Positions 47,512 through 56,975 of a stretch of DNA of 64,000 bases are shown here, piece by piece. A program made the translations under genes and the position numbers. The notes under the pieces are model-generated. The model was not told where the DNA came from. It did no database searches and saw nothing but the letters and a program-made list of their open reading frames with translations. The DNA is from Paratinospora sagittata (lineage: Eukaryota > Streptophyta > Magnoliopsida > Ranunculales > Menispermaceae): the NCBI GenBank assembly GCA_035771175.1, contig CM069607.1, positions 17,740,001 to 17,804,000 of the forward strand, in the 5' to 3' direction. Position 1 is the stretch's first letter; the number at the start of each line of letters is the position of its first letter.

Positions 47512-47834
47512 TGTCACACCCCAGTACACAGCACATCGCAGTGTCTAGTACTCCCGGGATGTGATGGGTACGCATACCCCAGCCACTATATACCACATAA
47601 TATTGTCACATCCCAGTACACAGCACATCGCAGCGTCTAGTACCCCCTGGATCATTTGTCCACACCTTATGTGGTATATAGTGTGGACAAATGATCCCGA
47701 GGGTACTAGACGTTGCGGTGTGTTGTGTACTGGGATGTGACAATATTATGTGGTATATAGTGGCTGGGGTATGCGTACCCATCACATCCCGGGGGTACTA
47801 GACACTGAGGTGTGCTGTGTACTGGGGTGTGACA
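47512..47834. mobile_element. Foldback element 5 (alpha type), left half of a composite, TSD TTAGA
   Basis: Bounded by TGTCACACCCCAGTACACAG and its complement. The inner arm pair starts TGTCACATCCCAGTACACAG and the loop is near 47670. It is joined through a 42-bp perfect palindrome (47829-47870) to foldback 6. The composite 47512-48280 has perfect duplications TTAGA at 47507-47511 and 48281-48285. Confidence 0.88.
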
Positions 47835-47870
47835 AAAAGACTTTATGTATACATAAGGCCTTTTTGTCAC
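47829..47870. repeat. 42-bp linker palindrome
   Basis: An inverted repeat centred on ATGTATACAT (one mismatched pair), running outward through AAGGCCTTTTTGTCAC on the right. The same linker joins foldbacks at 52304-52345 and 52600-52641, and half of it lies at 26374-26389. Confidence 0.85.
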
Positions 47871-48280
47871 ACCTTGAGTTGCACAGCGTGCCCCCTACCC
47901 AGGTGTGGGCGCACCCCCTTAGGGCGAACGCCAGCCATTATGGACCCATAATATTGTCCCATCCCGGTACAGCCACCGCCACCCAAGGACGTCTCTTGTA
48001 TACGGGATCATTTGTCCCCACTATTTATGAATAGTGCAGGGCCTCCCTAGGAATGCGTAGTCAGACTCCTTAAGGGAGGTCTCGAGTTCGATTCCTAGGG
48101 AGGCCCTGCACTATTCATGAATAGTGGGGACAAATGATCCCGTATACAAGAGACGTCCTTGTGTGGCGGTGGTTGTACCGGGATGGGACAATATTATGGG
48201 TCCATAATGGCTGGCGTTCGCCCCGAGGGGGTGCGCCCACACCTGGGTAGGGGGCACGCTGTGCAACCCAGGGTGTGACA
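47865..48280. mobile_element. Foldback element 6 (beta type), right half of the composite
   Basis: Bounded by TGTCACACCTTGAGTTGCAC and GTGCAACCCAGGGTGTGACA. The inner arms have ATAATATTGTCCCATCCCGG. The loop contains a tRNA-like 3' half on +, with B-box-like GAGTTCGATTC at 48084-48094 and flanking CCTAGG(G)AGG stems. It shares the 5-bp duplication TTAGA with foldback 5. Confidence 0.88.
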
Positions 48281-49805
48281 TTAGAAATAGTTAATAAAAA
48301 TAATAAATAGGAGAAAATAGAGTTTTTATAATTTTTAGGTTATTTTAGGTATTTTTAGTCAAGTCCTTAGTGAATTAGAATTAAAACTTATAAGAAAATT
48401 ATATAAATAAAATAAAGTGTCTAAATAGGTTAGTAAAAATCCAAAGTTAGGTTTTAAAAATAAGTTTCAATAAATAAAAATAGAATAGGCTAGTTTAGTT
48501 CAGACAGAAGTTCGTTATAATGTCAGTTGAGGTAGGAAGTTGTTTAAGCTAAGTTGCATCCTAATGTATTTTAGCTTGAATTTCATGTTAGAATAGGTTT
48601 TATATATGTTTCTAGGATCTTCACATTTATTTTAGTAAGTTATGCACTTCCATTTAGGTAAACTTAGTGAAATTAGGATTTTTTAGAGCCAGTTTTCCTT
48701 CGGTTAAGGTTTTAGGCTAATCGGATCCACATAAAATTGTGGAACTTGATAACAAAGGTCTCAAACTTGTTTTGATGATTCTAATAGTTTTTTTTTTGTG
48801 TTTTGAGTTTTATTTTCAGTTTTCCATAGGTTGGAGATGCTCGGGTTGCTTAGTTGATTAGAGGCTGTTCAGATTTGCTCTAGCCGAGATACATTGGATC
48901 ATAGTTGTTGCAAAAGGTTCTTCTTAGAGTTTTCACTATTCGTGTCAAATACCAATAGAAATATCTTAAGGAAACCTTTCCAACAAGCATAAGATCACTT
49001 CATTCCGAGTTCGTTTGTCCCAGTTTCAGATTGTTCCAGTATTCCCCTAATTATCAGATGAGTGATGAAGCTTTGACCCAAAATTATTTGGAGAACTTTC
49101 CAGCATGTTTGAAGCCCAGAGATGAGGGCAAATGTAAAAGGCTTAAAGAAGCCTAAAAGAGTGAAGAATGGATAACCATGAAGAGTTACATGATTGAATT
49201 AAACTCATAAAAATCAAATCCCGTTTTTAGGAGTTATCCCTACTAGAAGTTGGCTTAAACTTGTTTTATGTGGATTAAAAAGCCTATAAATAGACCCCTA
49301 TGCATGTACATTTGAGATCCTTCTTTTTTCTTTTCTTTTGTGTTTAGGTTAGTTTATATTTCCGTTTTATTACTTTGAAGACCAAGGAGGGGAGATAGTG
49401 GAAGTCTCCGATCTTTGATGCCTTTAGGTTGTAAGTTTTATTATTTCTTAGTAAAGTTCTTTATTGTTTCTTTAATTTTTGTTTTTCAATTCTTGTTCTC
49501 CATTTTATTACTTGCTTGCCATTTATTTGTTTTATTTGCACACCTCGTCCTGAAATTTATTATTATTATTTTATTTTTATATTTTGCATGTTCACTTTTA
49601 GTTTTTTTTATTAATGTATTATTTTGATTTTATGTTTTAAAACAAATTAACTTTTAATTTATTTTGACTTGGATTAATCTATTTTAAGCTAATTAAATTT
49701 CAAGATTAGTGTTTCAAAAAAAGAAGAAGATACCAATCCATGTGGGTTCGACCTTGTTAAGTGCTATAATTACCTTGTATGCTTGCAAGTCTATTTTTCT
49801 TAACA

Positions 49806-50367
49806 AGTTTTTGGCGTCGTTGTCGGGGATTGGTGCTAAAAATAACTTTTTACTAGTCTTGAGTTTAATTTTCTTAAATTAGGGTTTTTCATGATAAAAA
49901 AAAAAATCTAGTTTGTGTTCCTCGTTGTTGCTCATATAGAAACATACCTTAGGATTAGAAGTTGCATTAATTAGGGTTTTGCATTACATGTTTGTTTGAT
50001 AAGATTTTCTTTGCCATCATATTTTTCATAAAACACTAGTAAAGCGACACGTCCCCAATTAAGATCAGGGGTGGATTTCATCACCACACCTGGCCTTGAA
50101 TTAGGTTAACCACCACCTACGTGTGTACCCATGCTAGTAGATTAAGCTAATTAAAAAAATCAAATATCAAATCGGCATTAGGTCTTGTATCGAGCTCATT
50201 AGGAAAAATTTGGACATAAGTTGCACCAATTTCGCTAGATTAGGCTAGTTTGTCTAGAAAAACCTTGTCCCCAATAACATTGAATTGTGAAAGGGAGGTC
50301 GCTTTGCTACTCTAGGAGTCGGGTACTTAAGCGGGACCTTTGTTACCCCACCCCACCACCTGGAGGC
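49806..50367 (+). mobile_element. Truncated internal start of the Ty3/gypsy element and LTR debris
   Basis: Starts with the primer-binding-site block. From about 50160 to 50350 the text (GGAGGTCGCTTTGCTACTCTAG, read in parts) resembles the middle of the TGTAATACCC-family LTR (compare 33030-33110), so a degraded piece of that family may be present. No gag sequence was recognised. Confidence 0.4.
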
Positions 50368-50817
50368 TCACTTGGATGACATTGTACTAGGACCAATGTT
50401 CTCTAATGATCTTCGTGCACTGGGGCCATCTATATGTGCATAGCTTGGGGAACTCCTCGTATGAGCTTGAGTTGGAATTCCACTGACAACATCAACATAT
50501 AACTCCATATTATTAGGAGGTGGAATCTCTTGCACCATGGCAAATATGTCCCTTAACTCTTATTTATTTTTAATTGGAACAGTCGGATAATTTAAATTCC
50601 TAACTTCAAAAAACAACGGACATTTATAGGTTATCCTTATTCTTGAACGATCGGTAATTTGCAATACATTTCGGATAAACCCTTCAAATTCTTCAAAACT
50701 AATGCCAAATCGAACTCTTGCAATGCCAATCAGGGGACTATCATACGATACACCTTGAGGGTCGGGTAATATTTTGCCATTGGTATAGCATATTACTAAT
50801 ACAAATTTTTCTGCCAT
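50368..50817 (-). pseudogene. MULE transposase N-terminal fragment
   Basis: Minus-strand frame starting MAEKFVLVICYTNGKILPD, then GISFEEFEGFIRNVLQI, ITYKCPLFF and YPTVPIKNK. After one TAA (50560-50562) it continues ELRDIFAMVQEIPPPNNMEL and ELYVDVV, to a stop at 50368. This is the typical N-terminal region of plant Mutator-like (MudrA/MURA) transposases: a PB1-like fold with GISFxEL, then VPIxDDxDV and IELYVE motifs. The catalytic DDE core and the SWIM zinc finger are absent, so it is a fragment. It faces away from the plant-mobile-domain gene at 52890-54452. Confidence 0.7.
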
Positions 50818-51139
50818 CTACATTCACATACATAGTCAAAAGAAACTCATCAACATGAATATCAATATTATAGCAAATAATACTTCAAATGCATCTAAAG
50901 AAAATTTTAAACTAAACACATAAAAAGTGGAAAATAAAGTCGTAGAGGAAACAAATGTACCTAAAGACAATATAAATAACTTCACAATAAATTTTAATCT
51001 GCCAAATTAGAAAACCTTAAAAGAGAAGCAGAGAAAAATCTCTGGTAAATTATTAAGGCAAAGGATTTAACATTTACTTTGGACTTTTCTAAGATCTTTA
51101 AGTAAAATTTTAAAAAATACAACTAACCAAATTCCACAA

Positions 51140-51625
51140 TCAGTACACCAAATAGGTTTAAGTGGTGTACGAAAAACTTGTAAAAAAAATTAAAATAACC
51201 CTACCTAGATATTACTAAAAAAAAATCTCTACCAAATTTTACCCAAAAAAAATCTCTAACAAACAATAAGAATAGGTCTAAGTGGTGTACAAAAAAAAAA
51301 AATTAAAATAACCCTACATAGATATTACTAAAAATAAATCTCTAGAAAGTTTTCTAAAAAAAAAACTCTAACAAACAATAAAAATAGGTCTAAGTGGTGT
51401 ACAAAAAAAATATTAAAATAACCCTGCCTAGATATTACTAAAAAAAAATCTCTAGCAAGTTTTCTAAAAAAGTAAATCTCTAACAAACAATAAGAATAGG
51501 TTTAAGTGGTATACAAAAAAAAAAAATTAAAATAACCCTTCATAGAGATTACTGAAAAATATGTCTAGCAAATTTTCTAAACAAAAAATCTCTAACAAAC
51601 AATAAAAGTTGGTCTAACAAACAAT
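51140..51625. repeat. Tandem repeat, ~105-bp AT-rich unit
   Basis: Four to five units sharing TAGGTCTAAGTGGTGTAC, ATTAAAATAACCCT, TAGATATTACTAAAAA and AATCTCTAACAAACAATA, with A-run length variation. It lies upstream (on minus) of the MULE fragment and may belong to its 5' region. Confidence 0.85.
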
Positions 51626-51955
51626 ATAGATCAGAGTGGGTGTGTTAAGGTTCTAACCTTGAAGAGGATATTCCTCAACAAATCTTTTTTTTTTTTTTTT
51701 TAAAGCATAAAAATTGACTCAATTTTGAAAGTAATAAAAAACTATTCAATTGATTTACAAGTAAAAGAGAAAAGAAATTAAAATAATATCGAACAAACCA
51801 CAATAATCCATTAACATTTACAACTACAATTTCAACATTTTGAAGATGAGAAATGCAATACCTAAGAATATAATGAGCAACAAACCAAATTTCGAAATTA
51901 GGGTATTTTGAAAGAGAGAGAATGAGAGTTGACAACTGTGAACCACAAGATCTAT

Positions 51956-52309
51956 TGTCACACCTCAGTACACAGCACACCGCAGTGTCTAGTACCCCCG
52001 GGATGTGATGGGTACGCATACCCCAGCCATCATATACCACATAATATTGTCACATCCCAGGTGGTTCAGTGGCTACTCAGAGTTCGGATTTAAACGATAT
52101 AAGGTCGTGAGTTCGACTCTGGGGGAGGCCCTGCACTATTCATGAATAGTGAATAGTGTGGACAAATGATCCCGGGGGTACTAGACGCTGCGGTGTGCTG
52201 TGTACTGGGATGTGACAATATTATGTGGTATATGATGGCTGGGGTATGCGTACCCATCACATCCCGGGGGTACTAGACACTGCGGTGTGTTGTGTACTGG
52301 GGTGTGACA
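51956..52309. mobile_element. Foldback element 7 (alpha type), first of three units, TSD TCTAT
   Basis: Bounded by TGTCACACCTCAGTACACAG and its complement. The inner right arm carries a tRNA-like segment on + (52061-52130): A-box-like TGGTTCAGTGG at 52062-52072 and B-box-like GAGTTCGACTC at 52109-52119. The left inner arm is reduced to TGTCACATCCCAG. First member of the composite 51956-52799, flanked by perfect TCTAT (51951-51955 and 52800-52804). Confidence 0.88.
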
Positions 52310-52339
52310 AAAAGGTCTTATGTATACATAAGGCATTTT

Positions 52340-52605
52340 TGTCACGCCTGGGTTGCACACAGTGCCCCCTACCCAGGGTGATGAGTACCCCCGCAGGGGA
52401 TACTCCAGCCATTACGATCCATAATATTGTTATTCCTCAATACACAGCCTGCACACAGCGTCTAGTATCCCCGAGGTTTTTTGTCCACAAAGGGGGCCTC
52501 CCCCAAGTCGAACTCGCAACCTCCCCTTAAAGAGTTAGAATCCGCAGTTGGGCTGAGTACTCATCACCCTGGGTAGGGGGCACTGTGTGCAACCCAGGCG
52601 TGACA
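52340..52605. mobile_element. Foldback element 8 (beta type), middle unit
   Basis: Bounded by TGTCACGCCTGGGTTGCACA and its complement, joined on both sides by the palindromic linker (52304-52345 and 52600-52641). The right arm is shorter than the left. The core has a degraded minus-strand tRNA-like piece (AGTCGAACTCGCAACCTCC near 52505). Confidence 0.85.
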
Positions 52606-52635
52606 AAAAGGCTTTATGTATACATAAAGCCTTTT

Positions 52636-52799
52636 TGTCACGCCCCAGTACATAGCCCACCGCAGTGTCTAGTACCCCCAGGATGTGATGGGTACGCATA
52701 CCCCAACCGTTATATACCACATAATATTGTCACATCCCAGTACACAGCCCACCGCTGCGTCTAGTACCCCCGGGATCATTTGTCCACACTGTGTGGACA
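52636..52799. mobile_element. Foldback unit 9: alpha left arms only, ending in a small hairpin
   Basis: Has the outer and inner left arms of an alpha foldback (TGTCACGCCCCAGTACATAG, then TGTCACATCCCAGTACACAG at about 52728). It stops at the centre: TTGTCCACACTGTGTGGACA (52780-52799). The TCTAT duplication starts immediately after. The integrated end is therefore the mid-hairpin of the family and not a terminal TGACA. Confidence 0.8.
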
Positions 52800-52889
52800 T
52801 CTATTGCCCTAAAAAAGTCACCGGGAACGGAGAGAAAGCAGAGAGAGAGAGAGAGCTTGGAGCTTGGACCGGATCTATCGCCCTAAAAA

Positions 52890-54452
52890 AGTCACCCAGG
52901 TCCCAATGCATGTCTTGCATAAATATCGTGAGATTCCGGACGCGCAAACTCCTTAACAGGTAAATTTCATTGAAAAATTGATGATCATGGTTAACTTATT
53001 ATAATTTTGTTGCATATCACCACTGACACTAGTATACGGTTATTCAGATGATATGGACACCATACTTAGATGAATTAATCAATGAATTGCCAGAGTACTG
53101 TTATTGTGGAAGACACATATGGCGGACTATGTCACCATTGATTTGTTTCTCCATAGTCAAGCTCCACCGGCCTGATCGAGTGTTGCGGTAGTTTGGAATG
53201 AGACAAACAATTTTTGAGCCATGCAACACAAGACTCGATCTCCATGATTACGACATGAGAGGACAAGCCGATGCTAATTGGTTGGTGGTCCATAAAGATT
53301 ATGTTGCTCAATGGGAGGAACTGTGTAACACCCCATAAATTTAATTAAATACATACGTTGACGTACACGTATATCGAGATGTATAATACACGTATTTGAT
53401 ACGTAGGAGCTAAATATACGTGTGTATGATTAGTAAATAAATGTATTAAATGAAGATGATACATATGGGATCATCTTATATGGGTGCTTACAAGTTAAAA
53501 ATTGGAGTTGAATTATGTGGATTGAGTGTATAGAAGAAGAAGAGGAACAAAAATATTTAATGTTCATTTGCGGGTATTGTTCACCGACCAGTACCGTGAA
53601 CAGTACGCAGAAGAAGCCGGTCATGACGTCAGCTTACGTCAGGGGCGTCGTGACAAACTGAGAGGAAAACTTGGCCAAGGGTGAAGCTTACCAGGGTCAT
53701 GCATCGTCAACCCTCGATTATTATGACCCGTACATGATATGGTATCGGTTGGTAACGCGAAAGTATATGACCGTAATCGGAGCAACCATTAACTACTTGG
53801 TGAGAACATGCATTTTGCTTCTTATATTTTTAAAATTATTTGTAATTGTCTTTTAATTTAACTTAGGTAATTTTTTTTTCAGGCTTCCAACTTAGCTCAA
53901 GTCCACTTGCATAGTCAGACTAATGACGTATCCGCCCTGAGGCAGATTGACCATATTGCAATGATTGCATTACAAACGACGCACTTGGAGCATCTGTTGA
54001 AGGTGGGAACTACAGAAGAACCATCGTCCACATTTCACCAGAGTCCCATTACCCCTACCACCGGCCCTTATTCATTTGCAGATGTTCACGCATCAATCTC
54101 ACATCAAGATCTTTTTGTGTTATTCGACACAACTACACCTGTTGGGGTTGACCCTATGCCATTTGAAGAGGGGTTGCCAGAGGGGATTATAGAAAGACAT
54201 GATGAGCCGGGCGAGGACCCAGACGAGGGCGGGGGCGAAGTAGAATATTGGGAAAGAAGAGGTAGGCGAGGGCGGAGGCGAGGACTTGCACCTATGCTGG
54301 AGGCAATTACGGAGACACATGATGAGCCCTCCGATCATGATCACGATCCAGATGATGTTCATCATCCAGTGCAACCCCCATTGCAACAATACACTAGAGC
54401 TCATTTGAGCAGCAACAAACGACGTAAATGGCCAATATGTGGTACCAATTGA
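52890..54452 (+). pseudogene. Plant-mobile-domain (PMD, MAIN-like) gene remnant, 3 exon pieces
   Basis: Exon piece 1 (to 52959) reads QVPMHVLHKYREIPDAQTP then an in-frame TAA. After an intron (52960-53047, GT-AG) exon 2 reads MIWTPYLDELINELPEYC, GRHIWRTMSPLICFSIVKLH, RPDRVLR, a TAG at 53189-53191 (consensus Q), FGMRQTIFEPCNTRLDLHDY and GQADANWLVVHKDYVAQWEE. After the inserted unit 53324-53655 it continues RGKLAKGEAYQGHASSTLDY, DPYMIWYRLVTRKYM. A second intron (53800-53882) precedes exon 3 (53883-54452), which ends with an RRRRGL-type basic stretch and a His/Asp-rich tail. These are the landmarks of the aminotransferase-like plant mobile domain, often transposon-borne. Two stops and an insertion make it a pseudogene. 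Confidence 0.78.
53324..53655 (+). mobile_element. Short LTR-like unit (332 bp), TSD AACTG, inside the PMD exon
   Basis: Starts TGTAACACCCCATAAATTT and ends GGGGCGTCGTGACA. Perfect duplications AACTG lie at 53319-53323 and 53656-53660. Both ends match the 2.1-kb unit 14991-17089 (read on minus), so this is an internally deleted relative. Removing it and one duplication restores the PMD reading frame, so it is a clean insertion. Confidence 0.9.
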
Positions 54453-54644
54453 CGACACATAGTTTTATATCATGGTTTATATTCTTTTATGATGTAAGTT
54501 TATATCCACAAAAATATGTAATGAATCCTTTTGATGTAACATTTACGGCATGTTTTGGAACATTTTGAATCAATACGCTTTTTCATGGATTCTTATGTTT
54601 TGCATTCCTTTATTAATACAAATATATTGGTTCTTAACATTCTG
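54453..54644. other. Short spacer between PMD remnant and satellite
   Basis: AT-rich; possibly the 3' flank of the PMD remnant. Nothing else was recognised. Confidence 0.35.
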
Positions 54645-56740
54645 AGAGTGTTTTCTAAGTGTTTTTAATTAATTTGAAAAATTCACCGGGGCATGGGAGC
54701 GAGGTTTCGTCGGTCCCTGGGAGTCCCTGAGAGGATATTGGGACCCACTCCAAGTGTCGGTGGGAAAAAAACCCGGCGGATTTGCCATGATTGCCTCAAA
54801 AGTATTTTCTAAGTCGATTTAGTTCATTTGAACTAAAAGTTCCGGTTGGGGGGTGAAAAATTCATCGGGGCATGGGAGCAGGGTTCCGTCGGTTCTGGGG
54901 GTCCCTGGGAAGGTATTGGGACTCGCTCCAAGTGTCGGTCGAAAAAAAAAACCAGGTGGATTGGCCGCGGTTTAGTCAAAAGGGTTTTCTAAGTGTTTTT
55001 AATTAATTTGAACTAAAAGTTTCGGTTGGGGGGTGAAAATTTCACCGGGGCATGGGAGCGGTGTCCCTTCGGTTCTGGGGGTTCTAAGGAGGGTGTTGGA
55101 TGAATTAAAAACCCGGCGGATTGGCCACAATTTAGTCAAAAGTGTTTTCTAAGTCAATTTAGTTCATTTGTACTAAAAGTTCCGATTGGGGAGTGAAAAA
55201 TTCACTGGGGCATGAGAGCGAGGTTCCGTCGATCCCGGGGGATCCCTGGGAGGATATTGGAACTCGCTCCAAGTGTTAGTCAGGAAAAAACCCGACGGAT
55301 TGGCCATGGTTGCGGCCATGGTTGCCTCAAAAGTATTTTCTAAGTCGATTTAGTTCATTTTAACTAAAAGTTTCGGTTGGGGGGTGAAAAATTCACCGGG
55401 GCATGGGAATGGGGTTCCGGCGGTTCTGGGGGTCCCTGGGAGGGTTTTGGGACTCGCTCCAAGTGTCGAACGAATAAAAAACCCGGCGGATGGGCCACGG
55501 TTTAGTCAAAAGTGTTTTCTAAGTCAATTTAGTTCATTTGAACTAAAAGTTCCGGTTGGGGGGGTGAAAAATTAATCGGGGAATGGAAGCGGCGTCCCAT
55601 TGGTTTCGGGGGTTCTAGGGAGGGTTTTGGGACTCGCTCCAAGTGTCGGATTAATAAAAAAACTCGGCGGATTGGCCGCGGTTTAGTCAAAAGGGTTTTC
55701 TAAGTCCAATTTAGTTCATTTGAACTAAAAGTTCTGGTTGGGAGGCGAAAAATTCACCGGGGTATGAGAGCGAGGTTTTGTCGGTCCCGGGGGTCCCTGG
55801 GAGGATATTGGGACTCGCTCCAAGTGCGGACAAATAAAAAACCCAGCGGATTGGCCACAGTTATTTCAAAAGTATTTTTTAAGTCGATTTAGTTCATTTG
55901 AACTAAAAGTTCACTGGTGAAAAATTCACTGGGGCATGGGAGCAGGGTTCCATCAGTTCTAGAGGTTCATGGGAGGGTATTGAGACTCGCTCCAAGTGTC
56001 ATACGAATAAAAAACCCGGCGAATTGGCCCCGGTTGAATCAAAGGGGTTTTCTAAGTCGATTTAGTTTATTTGAACTAAAAGTTTCGGTTGGGGGGTGAA
56101 AAATTCACTGGGGCATGGGAGCGGTGTCCTGTCGGTTCCAGGGGTTCTAGGGAAGGTATTGGGACTCCCTCGAAGTGTCGGACGAATAAAAAACCCGGCG
56201 AATTGGCCGCGGTTGAGTCAAAAGGGTTTTCTAAGTCAATTTAGTTCATTTGAACTAGAAGTTCCTGTTGCGGGGTGAGAAATTCACCAAGGCATGGAAG
56301 CGAGGTTCCGTAGGTCCTAGGGAGGATATTGGGACTCGCTCCAAGTGTCGGACGAATAAAAAACTCAGCGGATTGGCCGTGGTTTAGTCAGAAGGGCTTT
56401 CTAAGTCGATTTAGTTCATTTGAGCTAAAAGTTTCGGTTGGGGGGTGAGAAATTCACCAGGGCATGGGAGTGGGGTTCCATCAGTTTTGGGGGTCCCTGG
56501 GAGGGTATTGAGACTCGCTCCAAGTATTGGACGAATAAATTACTCAGCGGATTGGCCGCAATTGTGTCAAAAGGGTTTTCTAAGTCGATATAGTTTATTT
56601 GAAGTAAAAGTTCCGGTTGGGGGTGAGAAATTCACCGAAGCATAGGAGCAGAGTTTCGTCAGTTCCGGGGGTCCCTGGGACGGTATTGAGACTCGCTTCA
56701 AGTTGCGGTCGGAAAAAAAAAAACTCGGTGGATTGGCTAT
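54645..56740 (+). repeat. Satellite array, ~180-bp unit, about 12 units
   Basis: The anchor ATTCACCGGGGCATGGGAG recurs at 54681, 54861, 55040, 55200, 55391, 55571, 55752, 55924, 56103, 56282, 56452 and 56630. Spacings are 160-191 bp, mostly 179-180. Other words of the unit are GGGACTCGCTCCAAGTGTCG, ACCCGGCGGATTGGCC and TTAGTTCATTTGAACTAAAA. The first and last units are partial. Units differ by point changes and small indels, including a 12-bp duplication near 55310. The roughly 60-codon open frames come from the repeat and are not genes. Confidence 0.95.
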
Positions 56741-56975
56741 GGCGTAAAAATTTCTTACTTTAAAATATATATAGATTTGAGCTGAAGGCTTTTTTTAGGA
56801 AGACGCCTTCTACGTGGCAAAACAAAAAAAAACAAAAAAAAAAAATTTAATCCGCGCCTACATGGAAAAATCACTATTGAATGTTGGGTCATAATTTTGA
56901 AAAATTTGGTATAAGGTCATAATTTTAATTAATTAGCTTAATCAAGTCAAAAACCCCACAACAACATTAGGCGAT
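56741..56975 (+). mobile_element. Unique tail following the satellite
   Basis: Contains AGACGCCTTCTACGTGGCAA, A-rich tracts and TTTTAATTAATTAGCTTAAT, ending TCAAAAACCCCAC. The same order occurs on minus at 61805-62085, next to a single satellite unit. Satellite and tail therefore belong to one mobile or duplicated unit whose end lies near 56970. Confidence 0.6.

Larger units (their letters stand above)
47400..49805 (+). mobile_element. Ty3/gypsy 5' LTR (Athila/Tat type) with a double foldback inserted
   Basis: The right end TTCTTAACA (49805) is followed by AGTTTTTGGCGTCGTTGTCGG, the degenerate 'TGGCGCCGTTGCCGGGGA' block next to the primer-binding site of Athila/Tat-type elements. A promoter-like CCTATAAATAGACC lies at about 49283-49296, at the expected distance. 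The start is not clear; it lies somewhere near 47400. It contains the foldback composite 47512-48280. No open frame. Confidence 0.55.

Noticed and set aside
52061..52130. A genuine tRNA gene
   Set aside because: A and B boxes are only approximate, no acceptor stem or cloverleaf is evident, and the segment sits inside a mobile palindrome.
47750..52530. Frames starting MVYDGWGMRTHHIPGVLDT at 47750, 51675 and 52225
   Set aside because: Same sequence at each alpha foldback arm; they begin in the arm and run out of the element, so they are repeat artefacts.
55384..56645. Several ~60-aa frames such as MKNSLGHGSGVPSVLGV
   Set aside because: These are satellite units read in one frame, mostly from GTG codons; unit lengths of 160-191 bp break any longer frame.
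54645..56740. Possible CRISPR-like or coding repeat array
   Set aside because: Whole ~180-bp units are repeated without unique spacers, in a plant genome; it is a satellite.
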